Part shown: positions 34,480 to 43,258 of the stretch, piece by piece
Layout of the letters: each line of letters starts with the position of its first letter
Position numbering within the stretch: the stretch's first letter is position 1
NCBI GenBank assembly: GCA_024742455.1
Contig: JANSYL010000014.1
Span: forward strand, 1 to 55,700
Source of the DNA: Paracoccaceae bacterium
GTDB lineage: Bacteria > Pseudomonadota > Alphaproteobacteria > Rhodobacterales > Rhodobacteraceae
Length of the DNA: 55,700 nt
Reading direction: 5' to 3'
The notes under the pieces: model-generated
The model's input: only the letters and a program-made list of their open reading frames with translations
Databases searched by the model: none
What the model was told of the DNA's origin: nothing
Program-made: the position numbers and the translations under genes

Positions 34480-36636
34480 TTAAGGCGCTGTTTCAACTAA
34501 AAATCGAAGAAACTTACCACCCATGAGGATACCACGCAGTCTATTGAGACCTTCCTCTACCTCGAAGTTGCTTGATCCCGCGTGGGCGACCTCATTTCTA
34601 TCATTTTTCAACCTATGCGCGTCATTAATAAAATCCCTGAAGTATCCATGCTCAATAACTAAACGAAGTGCACCCGATATTTTAAGGGCTGAGCCTCTAT
34701 CATAGTCCCGCTTGGCAGCAGACAAATATCTCAGACAATCTGCGACCGAAGGGTCTTTTCCAGAGTGGCGAGAAAAGGAGAACTCATCGTGGAATCTGCT
34801 TTTCAATTCCGCCTCAAGTCCCTTAAATGCCTGCAGGATTGCAAGAACACCTTTTACTGCACCTCCTTCTGAAACTTCTTGAAGTATCTGAAAGGCATCG
34901 GTGAAATACGTCTTGGCTTCCTCAGAAATCTTGTCAAGTTTCATACTGGGCGCTTTTTGCCTATTCCGGCTCGATGGGCTTGTAAACATAACGACATTAG
35001 ATGGTTCTAATCTGATCCCGTGGGGTATAAAACCCCCAAGCCAAGCGACGTGCTCCTCGCGGTAAGGTGAACGATCTAAAAACAATGACATTGCAATTTT
35101 TGTTGTGCCGAAGTTTGAGGATCCAGAAAGCTTCGCAATGGCGGCTTGAAGGCGTTGGTATGGAAGATCAAATATTCTATATTCAAAATTCGAAAACCAT
35201 ACAAAGGCCACTGTAGCCACCGTGTTTGCATAAAAAATAAACCCCCTATCTATGAAGCTTTCAATAAGGCATAAAAAATAGTGCGGCTTATAATACTTAA
35301 TCTCGCCCTTGTAGATTGGAAGCGCTATAATTCCAGGATTTAGGCCCTCCCAATCTTCCTCTGACATCCAAACACTGTAGGGTGACAGGTTGGCATCATT
35401 AATCCAATCTGAAGGCGCAAGCAAATCGGATTGGTTTTCGGCGGCTTGATACATTTGATCAAGCGCCCTAGACGCCCAATAAATACCTGTATCGCTGCCC
35501 CTGTATGTATCTAGACTGTCAACCTGAAAAGCAGGCAAAAAGGTATGTGATAGATTCTCGATCACAACACCAGATACAGAATCGTTGGGAATGTAAGTTG
35601 AAATTTCCTCCTCCAAGTCGATATCATCAATCAAACCCGGCGCTCCTATGGAGACATACTTTAGCCAATCACCCCCATAATTTGCGTGCATATCGGCATC
35701 AAAACTATAATCATCTCTGCTTATCATTGGCAAAAGTCTTAAAATAAGATTTATACCTGATGGCGCAATAAAGAACATGCCATCTTGATAGCTTGGAATG
35801 ACTCGAAGCGCCGTAAGGTGTTTTCTGTTAAGGATATCTTGATCAAAACCTATCTCGGATGTTTTAACGCCAAGAATTGCACCGATACAAATCAAGTTCT
35901 CTATTATTATTGCGGCATGTCGTGCCCTCATGTTGTTTCCAAGGTCTTCGCCCGAACTTTCGCGGCTTATTCTTGTTCCCAGCTGAATGACTTCGGACAA
36001 GCCCCCATGCGACCTACAAGCCAGATTTGCCACAATCTCAAAAAGAAGCTGCCTCGAAGAATCTGAAAGGGACTCGAAAAAATGGTCGGGCGGAAATAAA
36101 GCATCAAACTGAAATATACTTTCGTGCTTACAGAAATGAGACTTTATGAATTTTTTCAAAAGAGATAAGTGCTCTTTATAGCCATCATAGAGCGGCAGAC
36201 TTTGAAAAATATCTGGATATGCCTTATCAGCCTCCAGTATATGTGAAACAATATCATCAAAGGCAGTTTTTAGGTCTTCGGGCAGGCTTATTTCCATGGG
36301 GTTTATTTCTGCCTCCTGCGTGGACTGGATGGGCAGTGATGCGTAATCTACATTGCTTAGCATCTGGTCAGACTGAAATGAGCATTTCAAGTTGGGCTCA
36401 ACTAAAGCAATCAGAGACCATATTTGGTCAAGCTCATTGTAGACCCTATGCAATAAGATAGCGCTACCCTCAGGAACTAGATGTACAAAATCCAATACCT
36501 CATCAAGGTTGGCATGGGAGATAATAGCTGACCTTACCAAGCCTATATAGCTGTCGAAGCTTTTCATTTCAGCAAAAGCTTTTTTTGCTTCCAGGTAATC
36601 TTCTGTCTTAAGGTTTATTGGGGTTGGCTCATCCAA
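34480..36636 (-). CDS. AT-rich 718-residue protein with HEPN-like C-terminus
   Basis: The most AT-rich gene in the window, with codon use unlike its neighbours, so it was probably acquired. No family was recognised over its length. It is acidic and mostly soluble, with a hydrophobic patch FYANTVATVAFVWF near residue 470. The last 80 residues (SGALRLVIEHGYFRDFIND, then RLKNDRNEVAHAGSS) have R680-N-E-V-A-H685, the exact R-N-x3-H form of the HEPN ribonuclease active site, inside predicted helices. HEPN domains act as RNA-cleaving toxins in many defence and toxin systems. The HEPN call is inference from the motif and setting. It lies 72 bp upstream of the CFI-box pair and may be transcribed with them. 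Confidence 0.7.
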   Translation of the reverse strand: MDEPTPINLKTEDYLEAKKAFAEMKSFDSYIGLVRSAIISHANLDEVLDFVHLVPEGSAILLHRVYNELDQIWSLIALVEPNLKCSFQSDQMLSNVDYASLPIQSTQEAEINPMEISLPEDLKTAFDDIVSHILEADKAYPDIFQSLPLYDGYKEHLSLLKKFIKSHFCKHESIFQFDALFPPDHFFESLSDSSRQLLFEIVANLACRSHGGLSEVIQLGTRISRESSGEDLGNNMRARHAAIIIENLICIGAILGVKTSEIGFDQDILNRKHLTALRVIPSYQDGMFFIAPSGINLILRLLPMISRDDYSFDADMHANYGGDWLKYVSIGAPGLIDDIDLEEEISTYIPNDSVSGVVIENLSHTFLPAFQVDSLDTYRGSDTGIYWASRALDQMYQAAENQSDLLAPSDWINDANLSPYSVWMSEEDWEGLNPGIIALPIYKGEIKYYKPHYFLCLIESFIDRGFIFYANTVATVAFVWFSNFEYRIFDLPYQRLQAAIAKLSGSSNFGTTKIAMSLFLDRSPYREEHVAWLGGFIPHGIRLEPSNVVMFTSPSSRNRQKAPSMKLDKISEEAKTYFTDAFQILQEVSEGGAVKGVLAILQAFKGLEAELKSRFHDEFSFSRHSGKDPSVADCLRYLSAAKRDYDRGSALKISGALRLVIEHGYFRDFINDAHRLKNDRNEVAHAGSSNFEVEEGLNRLRGILMGGKFLRFLVETAP

Positions 36637-36707
36637 GGCTTTTTCCTTACTGCTTGATATTAAGCTTTTAACTGTCTGATTTTTTCAGTTGTCTCTGCGT
36701 TCTTCAT

Positions 36708-37211
36708 TCACTGCAAAAGCCGCCACCGCAAATTCAGAAACTCAATTCCTCCCTCCGGGATGGGTCCTTCCGTCAACTCATAAAAATCCGTTCGATCACG
36801 TATCGACCAGTCATCCGAGAGTGCACCCACACCGTAGCCACAAGAACGCAATAGATATCTCTGGATGATTGACGTGAGATCAGCGCGGCAGGCCATCAAG
36901 CGATTTGCCAACTGCTCCGTGCTCGGATAGCCAGAAAGAAACTCGACTGCTGCCAGTCTACCTTCATGGCTCGGTGGGCTTGTTTCAGGAATATATGAAA
37001 GTCGCTCGCCAAGAAGCTGGATCGCTCGTCCATCCGCGAAGGAGATTTGCGATCCACCACTTTCAAGAATACCAAGACAAAATGCAGCTTCTCTCTCGTG
37101 TTCCGGGTGAATTCGGAGCGCCAGGACCGCCCAGGCCGCAACGCTGGTCAGAGCCAAAAAAACAGCTGCAATTGTCAACATCATCATTTTTGTATATTTT
37201 GACTGCCCCAT
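36708..37211 (-). CDS. Small membrane-anchored protein of unknown function
   Basis: A 167-residue protein with an N-terminal membrane helix (MMLTIAAVFLALTSVAAWAV) followed by a periplasmic or soluble domain with four cysteines (FCLGILESGG; LMACRADL; LLRSCGYGVG). No family was recognised. It lies between the HEPN-type gene (71 bp) and the protease-like gene (38-bp gap), on the same strand. Opposite-strand frames exist but look like shadows. It may be the last member of the MerR-VWA-protease transcript. Confidence 0.6.
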   Translation of the reverse strand: MGQSKYTKMMMLTIAAVFLALTSVAAWAVLALRIHPEHEREAAFCLGILESGGSQISFADGRAIQLLGERLSYIPETSPPSHEGRLAAVEFLSGYPSTEQLANRLMACRADLTSIIQRYLLRSCGYGVGALSDDWSIRDRTDFYELTEGPIPEGGIEFLNLRWRLLQ

Positions 37212-37249
37212 TATGCACCTATTTTTTTGCTCATCGATTTTATAATATT

Positions 37250-38065
37250 TTAATGTATCACAGTTGAAGCCAATGCGCTATCCAGAAGCTCTTCCTCAAT
37301 AAGAACATAAATTTCATCGGGTGCTGTAGACAGCCCGAAGCGCATGACTGACGGGTCAATGCCCATCTCGATCAAATAGATCATGGTTCGGGCCTGATTG
37401 TATTGGATGTCTTCCACCGCAAAGACTACCGGCATGTACCCAGGGGTTTCGTAGTAATGCTGATGGAGCCCAACTACCCCGCGCAACGAGACGTGACGTT
37501 CGCTCCCACCGGCAAGGATGTAGGGGCACGCCGACACGCAAGCCATGCCGGGCAAGATGAGCGTCGTCAGTTCCCGCGCTCGCAGGCTGCGGCCGATGGT
37601 AAGGGCTTCATCGACGATCCCGCCGGGGCTGTTCAGAGCAAGCTTGTCCGGCACCTCTGCCAAGCTCACGAGAAAGGCTTCGAACCGCTCCGCATCGCCG
37701 CGTGTGATTGGCCCGTTCATGAATAGAACGCCGCCGTGTTCGTCTGTGTACTCAATGCTGAAAGTGAGCCGAGGCGGGAGGTCATCTGGAAAAGTGATAA
37801 CCGGTGCCTCGTCGGGTTCAATGTAGCGCGGCACGACGCGCGAAGGCTCGTGTCTACGGACCTGATCACCTGGCGACACTGGAGGCGATGGTGTCGATGG
37901 CGCGCGGTCGATTGTCCGATCTAGCGATCCGCGGTGATCTAAATCTGTCAAAAGGATCAATCCGGCGACAAGCACCTGGGCAATCAGCGCCAGCTTCAAT
38001 CCAAGCCGGATTGTGGTCGCTGCCCTCGGCCTTGCCTCTGATTTCGGGTCCGCTTCAGTCTGCAT
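37250..38065 (-). CDS. ClpP-class periplasmic serine protease-like protein (COG3904-type) B
   Basis: A 271-residue protein with an N-terminal membrane anchor (LGLKLALIAQVLVAGLILL), a Pro/Arg-rich linker and a ClpP/crotonase-fold domain. It has LNSPGGIVDEALTIGRSLRA, the nucleophile region MACVSACPYILAGG with Ser178, and GVVGLHQHYYE with His201. These match the predicted periplasmic ClpP-like family (COG3904). The start ATG 38065 overlaps the upstream gene's end by 11 bp; the frame stays open to 38164 but only this start has an AAGG site and a sensible anchor. It is the last gene of the five-gene operon. Substrate unknown. Confidence 0.78.
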   Translation of the reverse strand: MQTEADPKSEARPRAATTIRLGLKLALIAQVLVAGLILLTDLDHRGSLDRTIDRAPSTPSPPVSPGDQVRRHEPSRVVPRYIEPDEAPVITFPDDLPPRLTFSIEYTDEHGGVLFMNGPITRGDAERFEAFLVSLAEVPDKLALNSPGGIVDEALTIGRSLRARELTTLILPGMACVSACPYILAGGSERHVSLRGVVGLHQHYYETPGYMPVVFAVEDIQYNQARTMIYLIEMGIDPSVMRFGLSTAPDEIYVLIEEELLDSALASTVIH

Positions 38066-39362
38066 CAGGCGCCTTGCCTTCAGATGAAGTCTGGTCACCG
38101 CGCAGGCGTTGGAGGATCGCTGAATCGGCATCTCCCATCGAGGCCTCGACATCGCGCATGGCACTCATAGCGGCCTTCAGGTCCGCGAGCGTCAGTGTCT
38201 CCTCGATGCTCAGACCGTCACGGCCGTTTCGGATTGCAGCCTGCGTGACAGCCAGCACAAAGACAAGGACACCCGGCAAAAGGTCAATGGCGATAGCGCC
38301 CGCCCATGAGGGCACGAAATTGCCGGCATAACGGATCACGGCATCCGCGCTCGAAATTGGATTGTAGGCAGTTTCCTGTGGCGGCTCCATCGCCAGCACC
38401 TCGTTCGCGGCGTCCGCGAGGCTGTCGCTGAGCCGCCCGACCGATGCCACCACGGCAACCATGGTCTCGGATTGAGTGCTGCGCATGGACGCCGTGCTGC
38501 CATCAAGCTCAGGCAGAATGATGCTGGCGGGTAGATCCGCCGCCGCCCGAGCCACGAGAGGGGCAACCGAATACTGGTTCAAGCTAACGACAACGCCCGC
38601 CAGACGTACGCTTTCCTCGGAAAAAGCGATAGATCGTTGTTCGACCGATCCGGCGGCGACAGTAAGAGCGCGCATCTGGCCAAGAAGGCGATTGCCTTCG
38701 GCATACGCTTCCTCGATCCGAGGCTCTTGCGCCTCGATCATCTCTTCGAGACCGCGCAACCGGTCCGCTGTCTGTGCTAGAAGCCGTGACACCGCGCCGT
38801 CGCCCGCGACCCCTGTCGTGCCGCCTTCGCGTGCCTCGCGTTCGGAGAGCTCATCGAACGTGCGTCTTGTGCGTTCGACATCGCGTCCCAGTGTCTGTGC
38901 GGTGAGCGCAATATCATGTGCTTGCTCGAGTGCGCGCTGATACTCTTGCACGGTATTGGCAAGGTGCTGCTCGACCGCCGCCGACCCGGCAAGGGCGGCA
39001 GCGTTCAGCCAGCTTGACATGGCGATGATGGCTACCGAACCGACGAGCATCGATAGCAACAGACCCAGAAAACCGCTGGTGCTGCGCATCGACGGCAGCA
39101 ACCGAAGGATATAGCTCCAGAACACGAAGATCCCGACCGACACGGCAATCGAATAGGCGATTGCTGCGAAAAAGCTCATCGCCCCGGTATCTTCCAGCAA
39201 AGATGACACCCCAAGATAGGTGTAGATGCCGGACGCGACCGCCAGGACGCCGAGCGCTGCCGGCGTGATCGTATCAAGCCAAGCCAGATGCCCCTCGAGT
39301 TCCCGAGCCGTGCGCAGACCCTTGCTTTCGGCGGCCGTCAGGCGGCGTTCGTTCGAACTCAT
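38055..39362 (-). CDS. Membrane protein with periplasmic coiled coil
   Basis: A 435-residue protein, no family recognised. Helices at about 32-50, 62-85 and 95-125 cover the membrane (ITPAALGVLAVASGIYTYL, AAIAYSIAVSVGIFVFWSYI, FLGLLLSMLVGSVAIIAM). Residues about 135-310 form a long helical coiled coil (ANTVQEYQRALEQAHDIALT; GLEEMIEAQEPRIEEAYAEG). A last helix (AGAIAIDLLPGVLVFVLAV) precedes a cytosolic tail. The layout resembles a scaffold or receptor that carries signals across the membrane. It overlaps the upstream protease-like gene by four bases (ATGA) and the downstream one by 11, so it is likely their partner. Confidence 0.7.
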   Translation of the reverse strand: MSSNERRLTAAESKGLRTARELEGHLAWLDTITPAALGVLAVASGIYTYLGVSSLLEDTGAMSFFAAIAYSIAVSVGIFVFWSYILRLLPSMRSTSGFLGLLLSMLVGSVAIIAMSSWLNAAALAGSAAVEQHLANTVQEYQRALEQAHDIALTAQTLGRDVERTRRTFDELSEREAREGGTTGVAGDGAVSRLLAQTADRLRGLEEMIEAQEPRIEEAYAEGNRLLGQMRALTVAAGSVEQRSIAFSEESVRLAGVVVSLNQYSVAPLVARAAADLPASIILPELDGSTASMRSTQSETMVAVVASVGRLSDSLADAANEVLAMEPPQETAYNPISSADAVIRYAGNFVPSWAGAIAIDLLPGVLVFVLAVTQAAIRNGRDGLSIEETLTLADLKAAMSAMRDVEASMGDADSAILQRLRGDQTSSEGKAPDAD

Positions 39363-40099
39363 GGCGCTCTATCCTCTCCGTGCGGAAATTGATCGGATCG
39401 ATGTCTTCGCGCCCAGTCGGGCATTTCGGTGATCACACCGCGCTTGAACAGTGTTTCGGGATCCGGGGTCCAGATTTCGAAGGGTCCATAGGTTTGGGCT
39501 TCGAGGATAAAGTCGATGGACACGCCTCTTGAAACCATGAACTCGACAGTTTGGCGCATGTCGGTCGAAGCGACGTCATAGATGAACTCGACATAATCGA
39601 ATTCATCCTCCCAGCCGCGGCTCTCCCTATTGGCCAGATAATAGCTTTGCTCTTCTTCGCCGAGCACATAAGCACGATGAAACCCGAGTTCCGCATCCTC
39701 CGCCAATGTTCGGGTCGCGCCAGCGAGAAAAATCCGAGCGCAGGCACTCGAGCACCTTTCAAAAGCGTGTGTGTCAAAACCGAATCTCAAGATGGTGTCC
39801 GCAATTCTTTGTCCGGCTGGCCCATATCCCCCCCTTCCGGAAATCGTGATCAACGAGATCTCGGTGTTCTCCATGACCAGAGATCGAAACTCATAGACGT
39901 CTCGTTGAATCAACTCGTTGGAGCTTGGATCATCCGGGTACGGAATATCCATATTGAAGACCAGTTCATGCCCGTTCTCCTGCCATCGGGTTTCCGCCGT
40001 GACTGTCGCCGGCAAGATAGTGAAGACCACACAGGCCATCGGCATGACGGCGCGCGTGACATGGCGAACCAAGTGGCTGTCGAAGATCCGCGTATTCAT
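39359..40099 (-). CDS. ClpP-class periplasmic serine protease-like protein (COG3904-type) A
   Basis: A 246-residue exported protein. Signal peptide residues 1-36 (VMPMACVVFTILPATVTAET). The ClpP-like core has SLITISGRGGYGPAGQRIAD, nucleophile region RCSSACARIFLAGATR with Ser118, and AELGFHRAY with His141. The typical SPGG glycine loop is altered to GRGG. The ATG at 40099 is preceded by a perfect GGAGG Shine-Dalgarno and overlaps the VWA stop codon by four bases. It is paralogous to the 271-residue protein at the operon's end, so two such proteins flank the coiled-coil membrane protein. The role in proteolysis is inferred; some family members may be inactive. Confidence 0.78.
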   Translation of the reverse strand: MNTRIFDSHLVRHVTRAVMPMACVVFTILPATVTAETRWQENGHELVFNMDIPYPDDPSSNELIQRDVYEFRSLVMENTEISLITISGRGGYGPAGQRIADTILRFGFDTHAFERCSSACARIFLAGATRTLAEDAELGFHRAYVLGEEEQSYYLANRESRGWEDEFDYVEFIYDVASTDMRQTVEFMVSRGVSIDFILEAQTYGPFEIWTPDPETLFKRGVITEMPDWARRHRSDQFPHGEDRAP

Positions 40100-42120
40100 G
40101 GCAGCACCTCCAGAACCCATCGTGGAGCCTTCTTGAGGGCTTTGCGTGCAAATCTTCTGGAAACGCGGGTGCCGAGTTTAAGAGCAATCAATCCGAGCGC
40201 CAGGACCTGCTCGTCGATCAGCAAATTGACAGAGCCGGGCAGATGCCGCTCGTCGTCGGCAATCTGCCTGGCCAACTGGTTTACGGCCAACCGCTGATCT
40301 TCATTGAGCGAGCGGAGATCGCCAGCCAAGAACGCGTCGCCAAAGAAATCCCAGGCAACTCTCCTGAATATCCCAACAGGCTCCGGAAGCTCACGTTCAG
40401 CCCGGTTGAACAGTCTCTCCATCACACCCAATCGCTTGGGCCGAGGCGGGCTCGCTTCTGGTTGCGGCCTGACGACGGCCCCGCGCAAGCGGGTATATGC
40501 CTCGGGCGTTGGCGACGACCGAGCCACTCTGGGTGCAACATACTCAGCGCTGAAAAGGCGATCTGGGACTGCCATGAGGGGCACCTTTCTCACGCGGGCA
40601 AGGCCCCCAGTCAGGCCTCCATCTTCGTCGACCAGAACAAGACTGGTCGAGTGAGTGCAGAGTGTGTGCGCACGGGCCCATGTCGTCGCCGCAGGCCCAT
40701 CCAATAGTGGCAATAACAAGGCAGCCGCGAAACGCCCGAAGCTGTCTGCGGTCCTGGCGTCATTTTTCGGGGTCTCCGATGTCCAGGTCGCATCGATCTG
40801 CACGCCGCCTCGGACTGCGCGTATGTGGTCCGGTCCACCAACCCCTACCGCACCTTCCGTAGCCGTACGCTTCTGCCGCAAAACTGCAAGCGCGGACCGC
40901 AACGCGGAGGCCATGTCACGGCCGGGCGCAAAGAAGACCTGACCGCCCGTCAGCGCGCAAAGGTGCCCGATATTGGCGTCAAGACTGTGCGGGCCCGCGA
41001 GGATCGCCGATATCCGCGCTCCGCATCCTTTCAGATTGTCGACCATATTGACCCAGGTCTCACCATCGGTGAGGACGAGCAAATCCTCCGCTTTGGCGTC
41101 GAGTGCAGCACGGATCGCGTCCGCCAACTCTGTTCCACCTTGCGGCGGCTCAAGCCGGGCGATCAGACCCGCGCTGCGTGCCCCTTCGGCCTGCCCAATA
41201 AATTGAGGGGAGGTATCGAACTGCCAGAGCGTGATCCGATCCTCGTTCTGCAGCTCCTCGAATACCTCAGAGAGTCCATCGCGCATTGCCTCCCAGATGC
41301 TGCACCCTCCGCCCCGGATCGAGCCGTTCGTGGATCCTGACCGATCAACGAGGACATGCAGATCGAGCGCGCCACTCTCTCGCCTGACCGGGCTCATAGT
41401 TAGCGTCACCGCTCGTCCATCGGAGGCGTGGCCGATAACCTGTCCGAACACGCCGTTCTGGATCCGGAGTTCGATCGCGTGATCGAGCAAAATTTCGAGA
41501 GCTTCCCCGGGCGCCACGCGCCGTCCATCCAGAACTGCCTCGCCCTCATCGACGTCAACCGTCAGGACGGCCTCATGATGCACAGCGCCCGAGGTGACGA
41601 GGTCATCCGACGGCAGGAAGGGCGACGCCCCGTAGATCTGCCCTGTCGTCATGGGCAGCCGCAGAAAGGGCGTACCGTCCACATCGCTGAGCGGCACCAC
41701 TTGTTCCAGTTCAACCTCGACCTCGGCGCCCGGCGGGATTGCGCCGACGGAGAGCATGTGAATGCCGCGCAGAAGCTCCTCATGCAGGATACTCAGCCGG
41801 CCCTCGTCGAGGCCGGCCTCGTAGGTCTCGCGCGCTTCGCTCTGCTCCCGCGCGACAGCGATCAGACGGCGCCCGTCGATGGTGGCGACAAGGCCACAAA
41901 GCACTGCGTCAAAACCCACCGGAAAGGTCATCACCGCCTCGATCGGGGCATCCTCCGCATTCCGGAACAAGCGCGTGGTTCGGACTGTGGCGAGACCGGA
42001 TCTGATCACGACGTTGATGGTCGTCCGCTGGAGCGGCATCGGCGCGGGGCTGCCATCGCGAAACGTCGTCAACCCGTCGTGAAGGGTTTCGAGGCGATGC
42101 CCCAAAGCGGTCTGATGCAT
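40096..42120 (-). CDS. VIT and von Willebrand A domain protein
   Basis: A 674-residue protein. Residues about 15-145 form a VIT (inter-alpha-trypsin inhibitor N-terminal) domain (EAVMTFPVGFDAVLCGLVA; EQSEARETYEAGLDEGR; RGIHMLSVGAIPPGAEVEVE). Residues about 250-430 form a VWA domain with an intact metal-ion-dependent adhesion site: D259-RSGS in LHVLVDRSGSTNGS, Thr in PQGGTELADAI, Asp in LVLTDGETW. The C-terminal 200 residues are unrecognised and include a basic stretch KLGTRVSRRFARKALKKAP. No signal peptide is seen, so it may act inside the cell. It starts three bases after the MerR stop codon. Confidence 0.85.
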   Translation of the reverse strand: MHQTALGHRLETLHDGLTTFRDGSPAPMPLQRTTINVVIRSGLATVRTTRLFRNAEDAPIEAVMTFPVGFDAVLCGLVATIDGRRLIAVAREQSEARETYEAGLDEGRLSILHEELLRGIHMLSVGAIPPGAEVEVELEQVVPLSDVDGTPFLRLPMTTGQIYGASPFLPSDDLVTSGAVHHEAVLTVDVDEGEAVLDGRRVAPGEALEILLDHAIELRIQNGVFGQVIGHASDGRAVTLTMSPVRRESGALDLHVLVDRSGSTNGSIRGGGCSIWEAMRDGLSEVFEELQNEDRITLWQFDTSPQFIGQAEGARSAGLIARLEPPQGGTELADAIRAALDAKAEDLLVLTDGETWVNMVDNLKGCGARISAILAGPHSLDANIGHLCALTGGQVFFAPGRDMASALRSALAVLRQKRTATEGAVGVGGPDHIRAVRGGVQIDATWTSETPKNDARTADSFGRFAAALLLPLLDGPAATTWARAHTLCTHSTSLVLVDEDGGLTGGLARVRKVPLMAVPDRLFSAEYVAPRVARSSPTPEAYTRLRGAVVRPQPEASPPRPKRLGVMERLFNRAERELPEPVGIFRRVAWDFFGDAFLAGDLRSLNEDQRLAVNQLARQIADDERHLPGSVNLLIDEQVLALGLIALKLGTRVSRRFARKALKKAPRWVLEVLP

Positions 42121-42123
42121 GGT

Positions 42124-42468
42124 CTACTCCCTTCCAGTATAGGCCATGAGAGCAGCCCGCACAGCAGCCACGATCATGTCCACGTCGAGATCCGCAGGCG
42201 ACACCGCCGGATCCACCCGCAGCTCCACGCCATCGGCCTGCAGAACGGGCACGGCATCATCGAAGGCCATGAGGACCTTGATGGAACCAGGCTTCATCCC
42301 GAGACGATGCAGCGCGATGTACCGCAGCCCCTTCACGACATGCGCCTCGTCGTAGCCATCGGCAGAGCGTCCGGTTCGGCTCGCCGGGGGCAAGATGCCT
42401 TCGGCGATCATGAAGCGGATCTGGCGCGGCGGGATACCTAGCCGCTCTGCGAGTTCGGACAGCGTCAT
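42124..42468 (-). CDS. MerR-family regulator
   Basis: A 114-residue protein. Residues 1-70 are a MerR winged helix-turn-helix (MTLSELAERLGIPPRQIRFM; GYDEAHVVKGLRYIALHRLG). The C-terminal 40 residues are too short for a metal-binding dimerisation helix of the classical type, and no cysteine pair is present. The ATG at 42468 is chosen because it lies about 40 bases after a clear -10 box; the frame runs on to 42846 without a sensible N-terminus. It is the first gene of the VIT/VWA-protease operon and so probably its autoregulator. Confidence 0.8.
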   Translation of the reverse strand: MTLSELAERLGIPPRQIRFMIAEGILPPASRTGRSADGYDEAHVVKGLRYIALHRLGMKPGSIKVLMAFDDAVPVLQADGVELRVDPAVSPADLDVDMIVAAVRAALMAYTGRE

Positions 42469-42516
42469 GACGGATTGCGCTCTGCAAATCGGAGCAAACG
42501 CGCCCCATCGCAACAA

Positions 42517-42545
42517 ATAATATGTCTTGTTTGCGCTGCGGTCAA
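42517..42545 (-). promoter_or_regulatory. Sigma70-type promoter of the MerR-VWA-protease operon
   Basis: Read on the minus strand: -35 TTGACC (42545-42540), a 17-bp spacer, and -10 TATTAT (42522-42517). Start of transcription would be near 42510, about 42 bases before the MerR ATG. This is the best-formed promoter in the window. The 17-bp spacing is normal and not the 19-20 bp of classical MerR-activated promoters. Confidence 0.7.
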
Positions 42546-42550
42546 TGAAC

Positions 42551-42569
42551 GTGACAAGAGTTTTGTCAC
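42551..42569. promoter_or_regulatory. 19-bp operator-like palindrome upstream of promoter
   Basis: GTGACAA-5 nt-TTGTCAC, a perfect 7-bp dyad, lies five bases upstream of the -35 box. The position suits activation by a DNA-bound regulator. The MerR protein encoded directly downstream is the likeliest ligand, which is inference from closeness. Confidence 0.6.
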
Positions 42570-42686
42570 TTTTCTGAGATTCACCACAACAGAGCTGGCC
42601 TCGCCTTCTGTAGCGCGGTTTTGGGGGTTTGCGTAAGGCCCTGTTCGGTCGGCTGCAGCCCGCCGCGTGCTGCTGCAGAATCTGCT

Positions 42687-43154
42687 TCATCGGCAGTATC
42701 CCGCGCGGGAGAGCCTTGCTCGCGAGGCCGGAGTTTCGAGATGGATGTATCGCCCACCGGAATACCGCGGGCAGTCCAAAGCATGACCGTCTGCGATCGC
42801 AAGGGCACCGATGTCGTGCCCGTCCAGGTAACAGGTGCCGACCCAACGGTCGTAGGTCCGATCACCGTTCAGAACACAAAAGACGATGCGACCGCGGAGA
42901 AGGCGCTCCATGAAGGCCCGTGCCTCACGCCCCGCCCCGGTCGAGGTCTCCGGCCCATCGATGCCGTTCAGTCGAACGGGCGTGCCCGCCACCACGATCG
43001 TGTCGATATCGCGCACCACGGTGACGCGGCCTTCGATGGCGCGATCCGCGCGTGCCGAGGACGCGGGCAGAAGAGCCACGACACTCCACATCAACAGCGC
43101 GACAAACACCAGGCCGGGGCCTGGCCAATTTCGTGGGTCTCCGAACCTGGACAT
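42687..43154 (-). CDS. Secreted thermonuclease-like (SNase/TNase) protein
   Basis: A 155-residue exported nuclease-fold protein. Signal sequence at residues 10-35 (LVFVALLMWSVVALLPASSA, then RADRA). The SNase fold has EGRVTVVRDIDTIVVAGTPV, RLNGIDGPETS, then AFMERLLRGR and VGTCYLDGHDIGALAIADGH. The staphylococcal-nuclease Asp in the RLxGIDxPE motif and a downstream Arg (YDRWVG) are present, so activity is plausible. The start at 43154 gives a clean signal peptide; the frame stays open to 43370. It is upstream of, but on the same strand as, the MerR operon, with that operon's promoter in between. Confidence 0.82.
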   Translation of the reverse strand: MSRFGDPRNWPGPGLVFVALLMWSVVALLPASSARADRAIEGRVTVVRDIDTIVVAGTPVRLNGIDGPETSTGAGREARAFMERLLRGRIVFCVLNGDRTYDRWVGTCYLDGHDIGALAIADGHALDCPRYSGGRYIHLETPASRARLSRAGYCR

Positions 43155-43258
43155 GGACCCAAGACCAGCAAAGCCAGTCTCAGCCAAGTCACGCCCGGAT
43201 GGTTGATGACTTTGAACCGACCGCTTCCCTGCACAAAGAAGGATTGTCTCGACAACAG

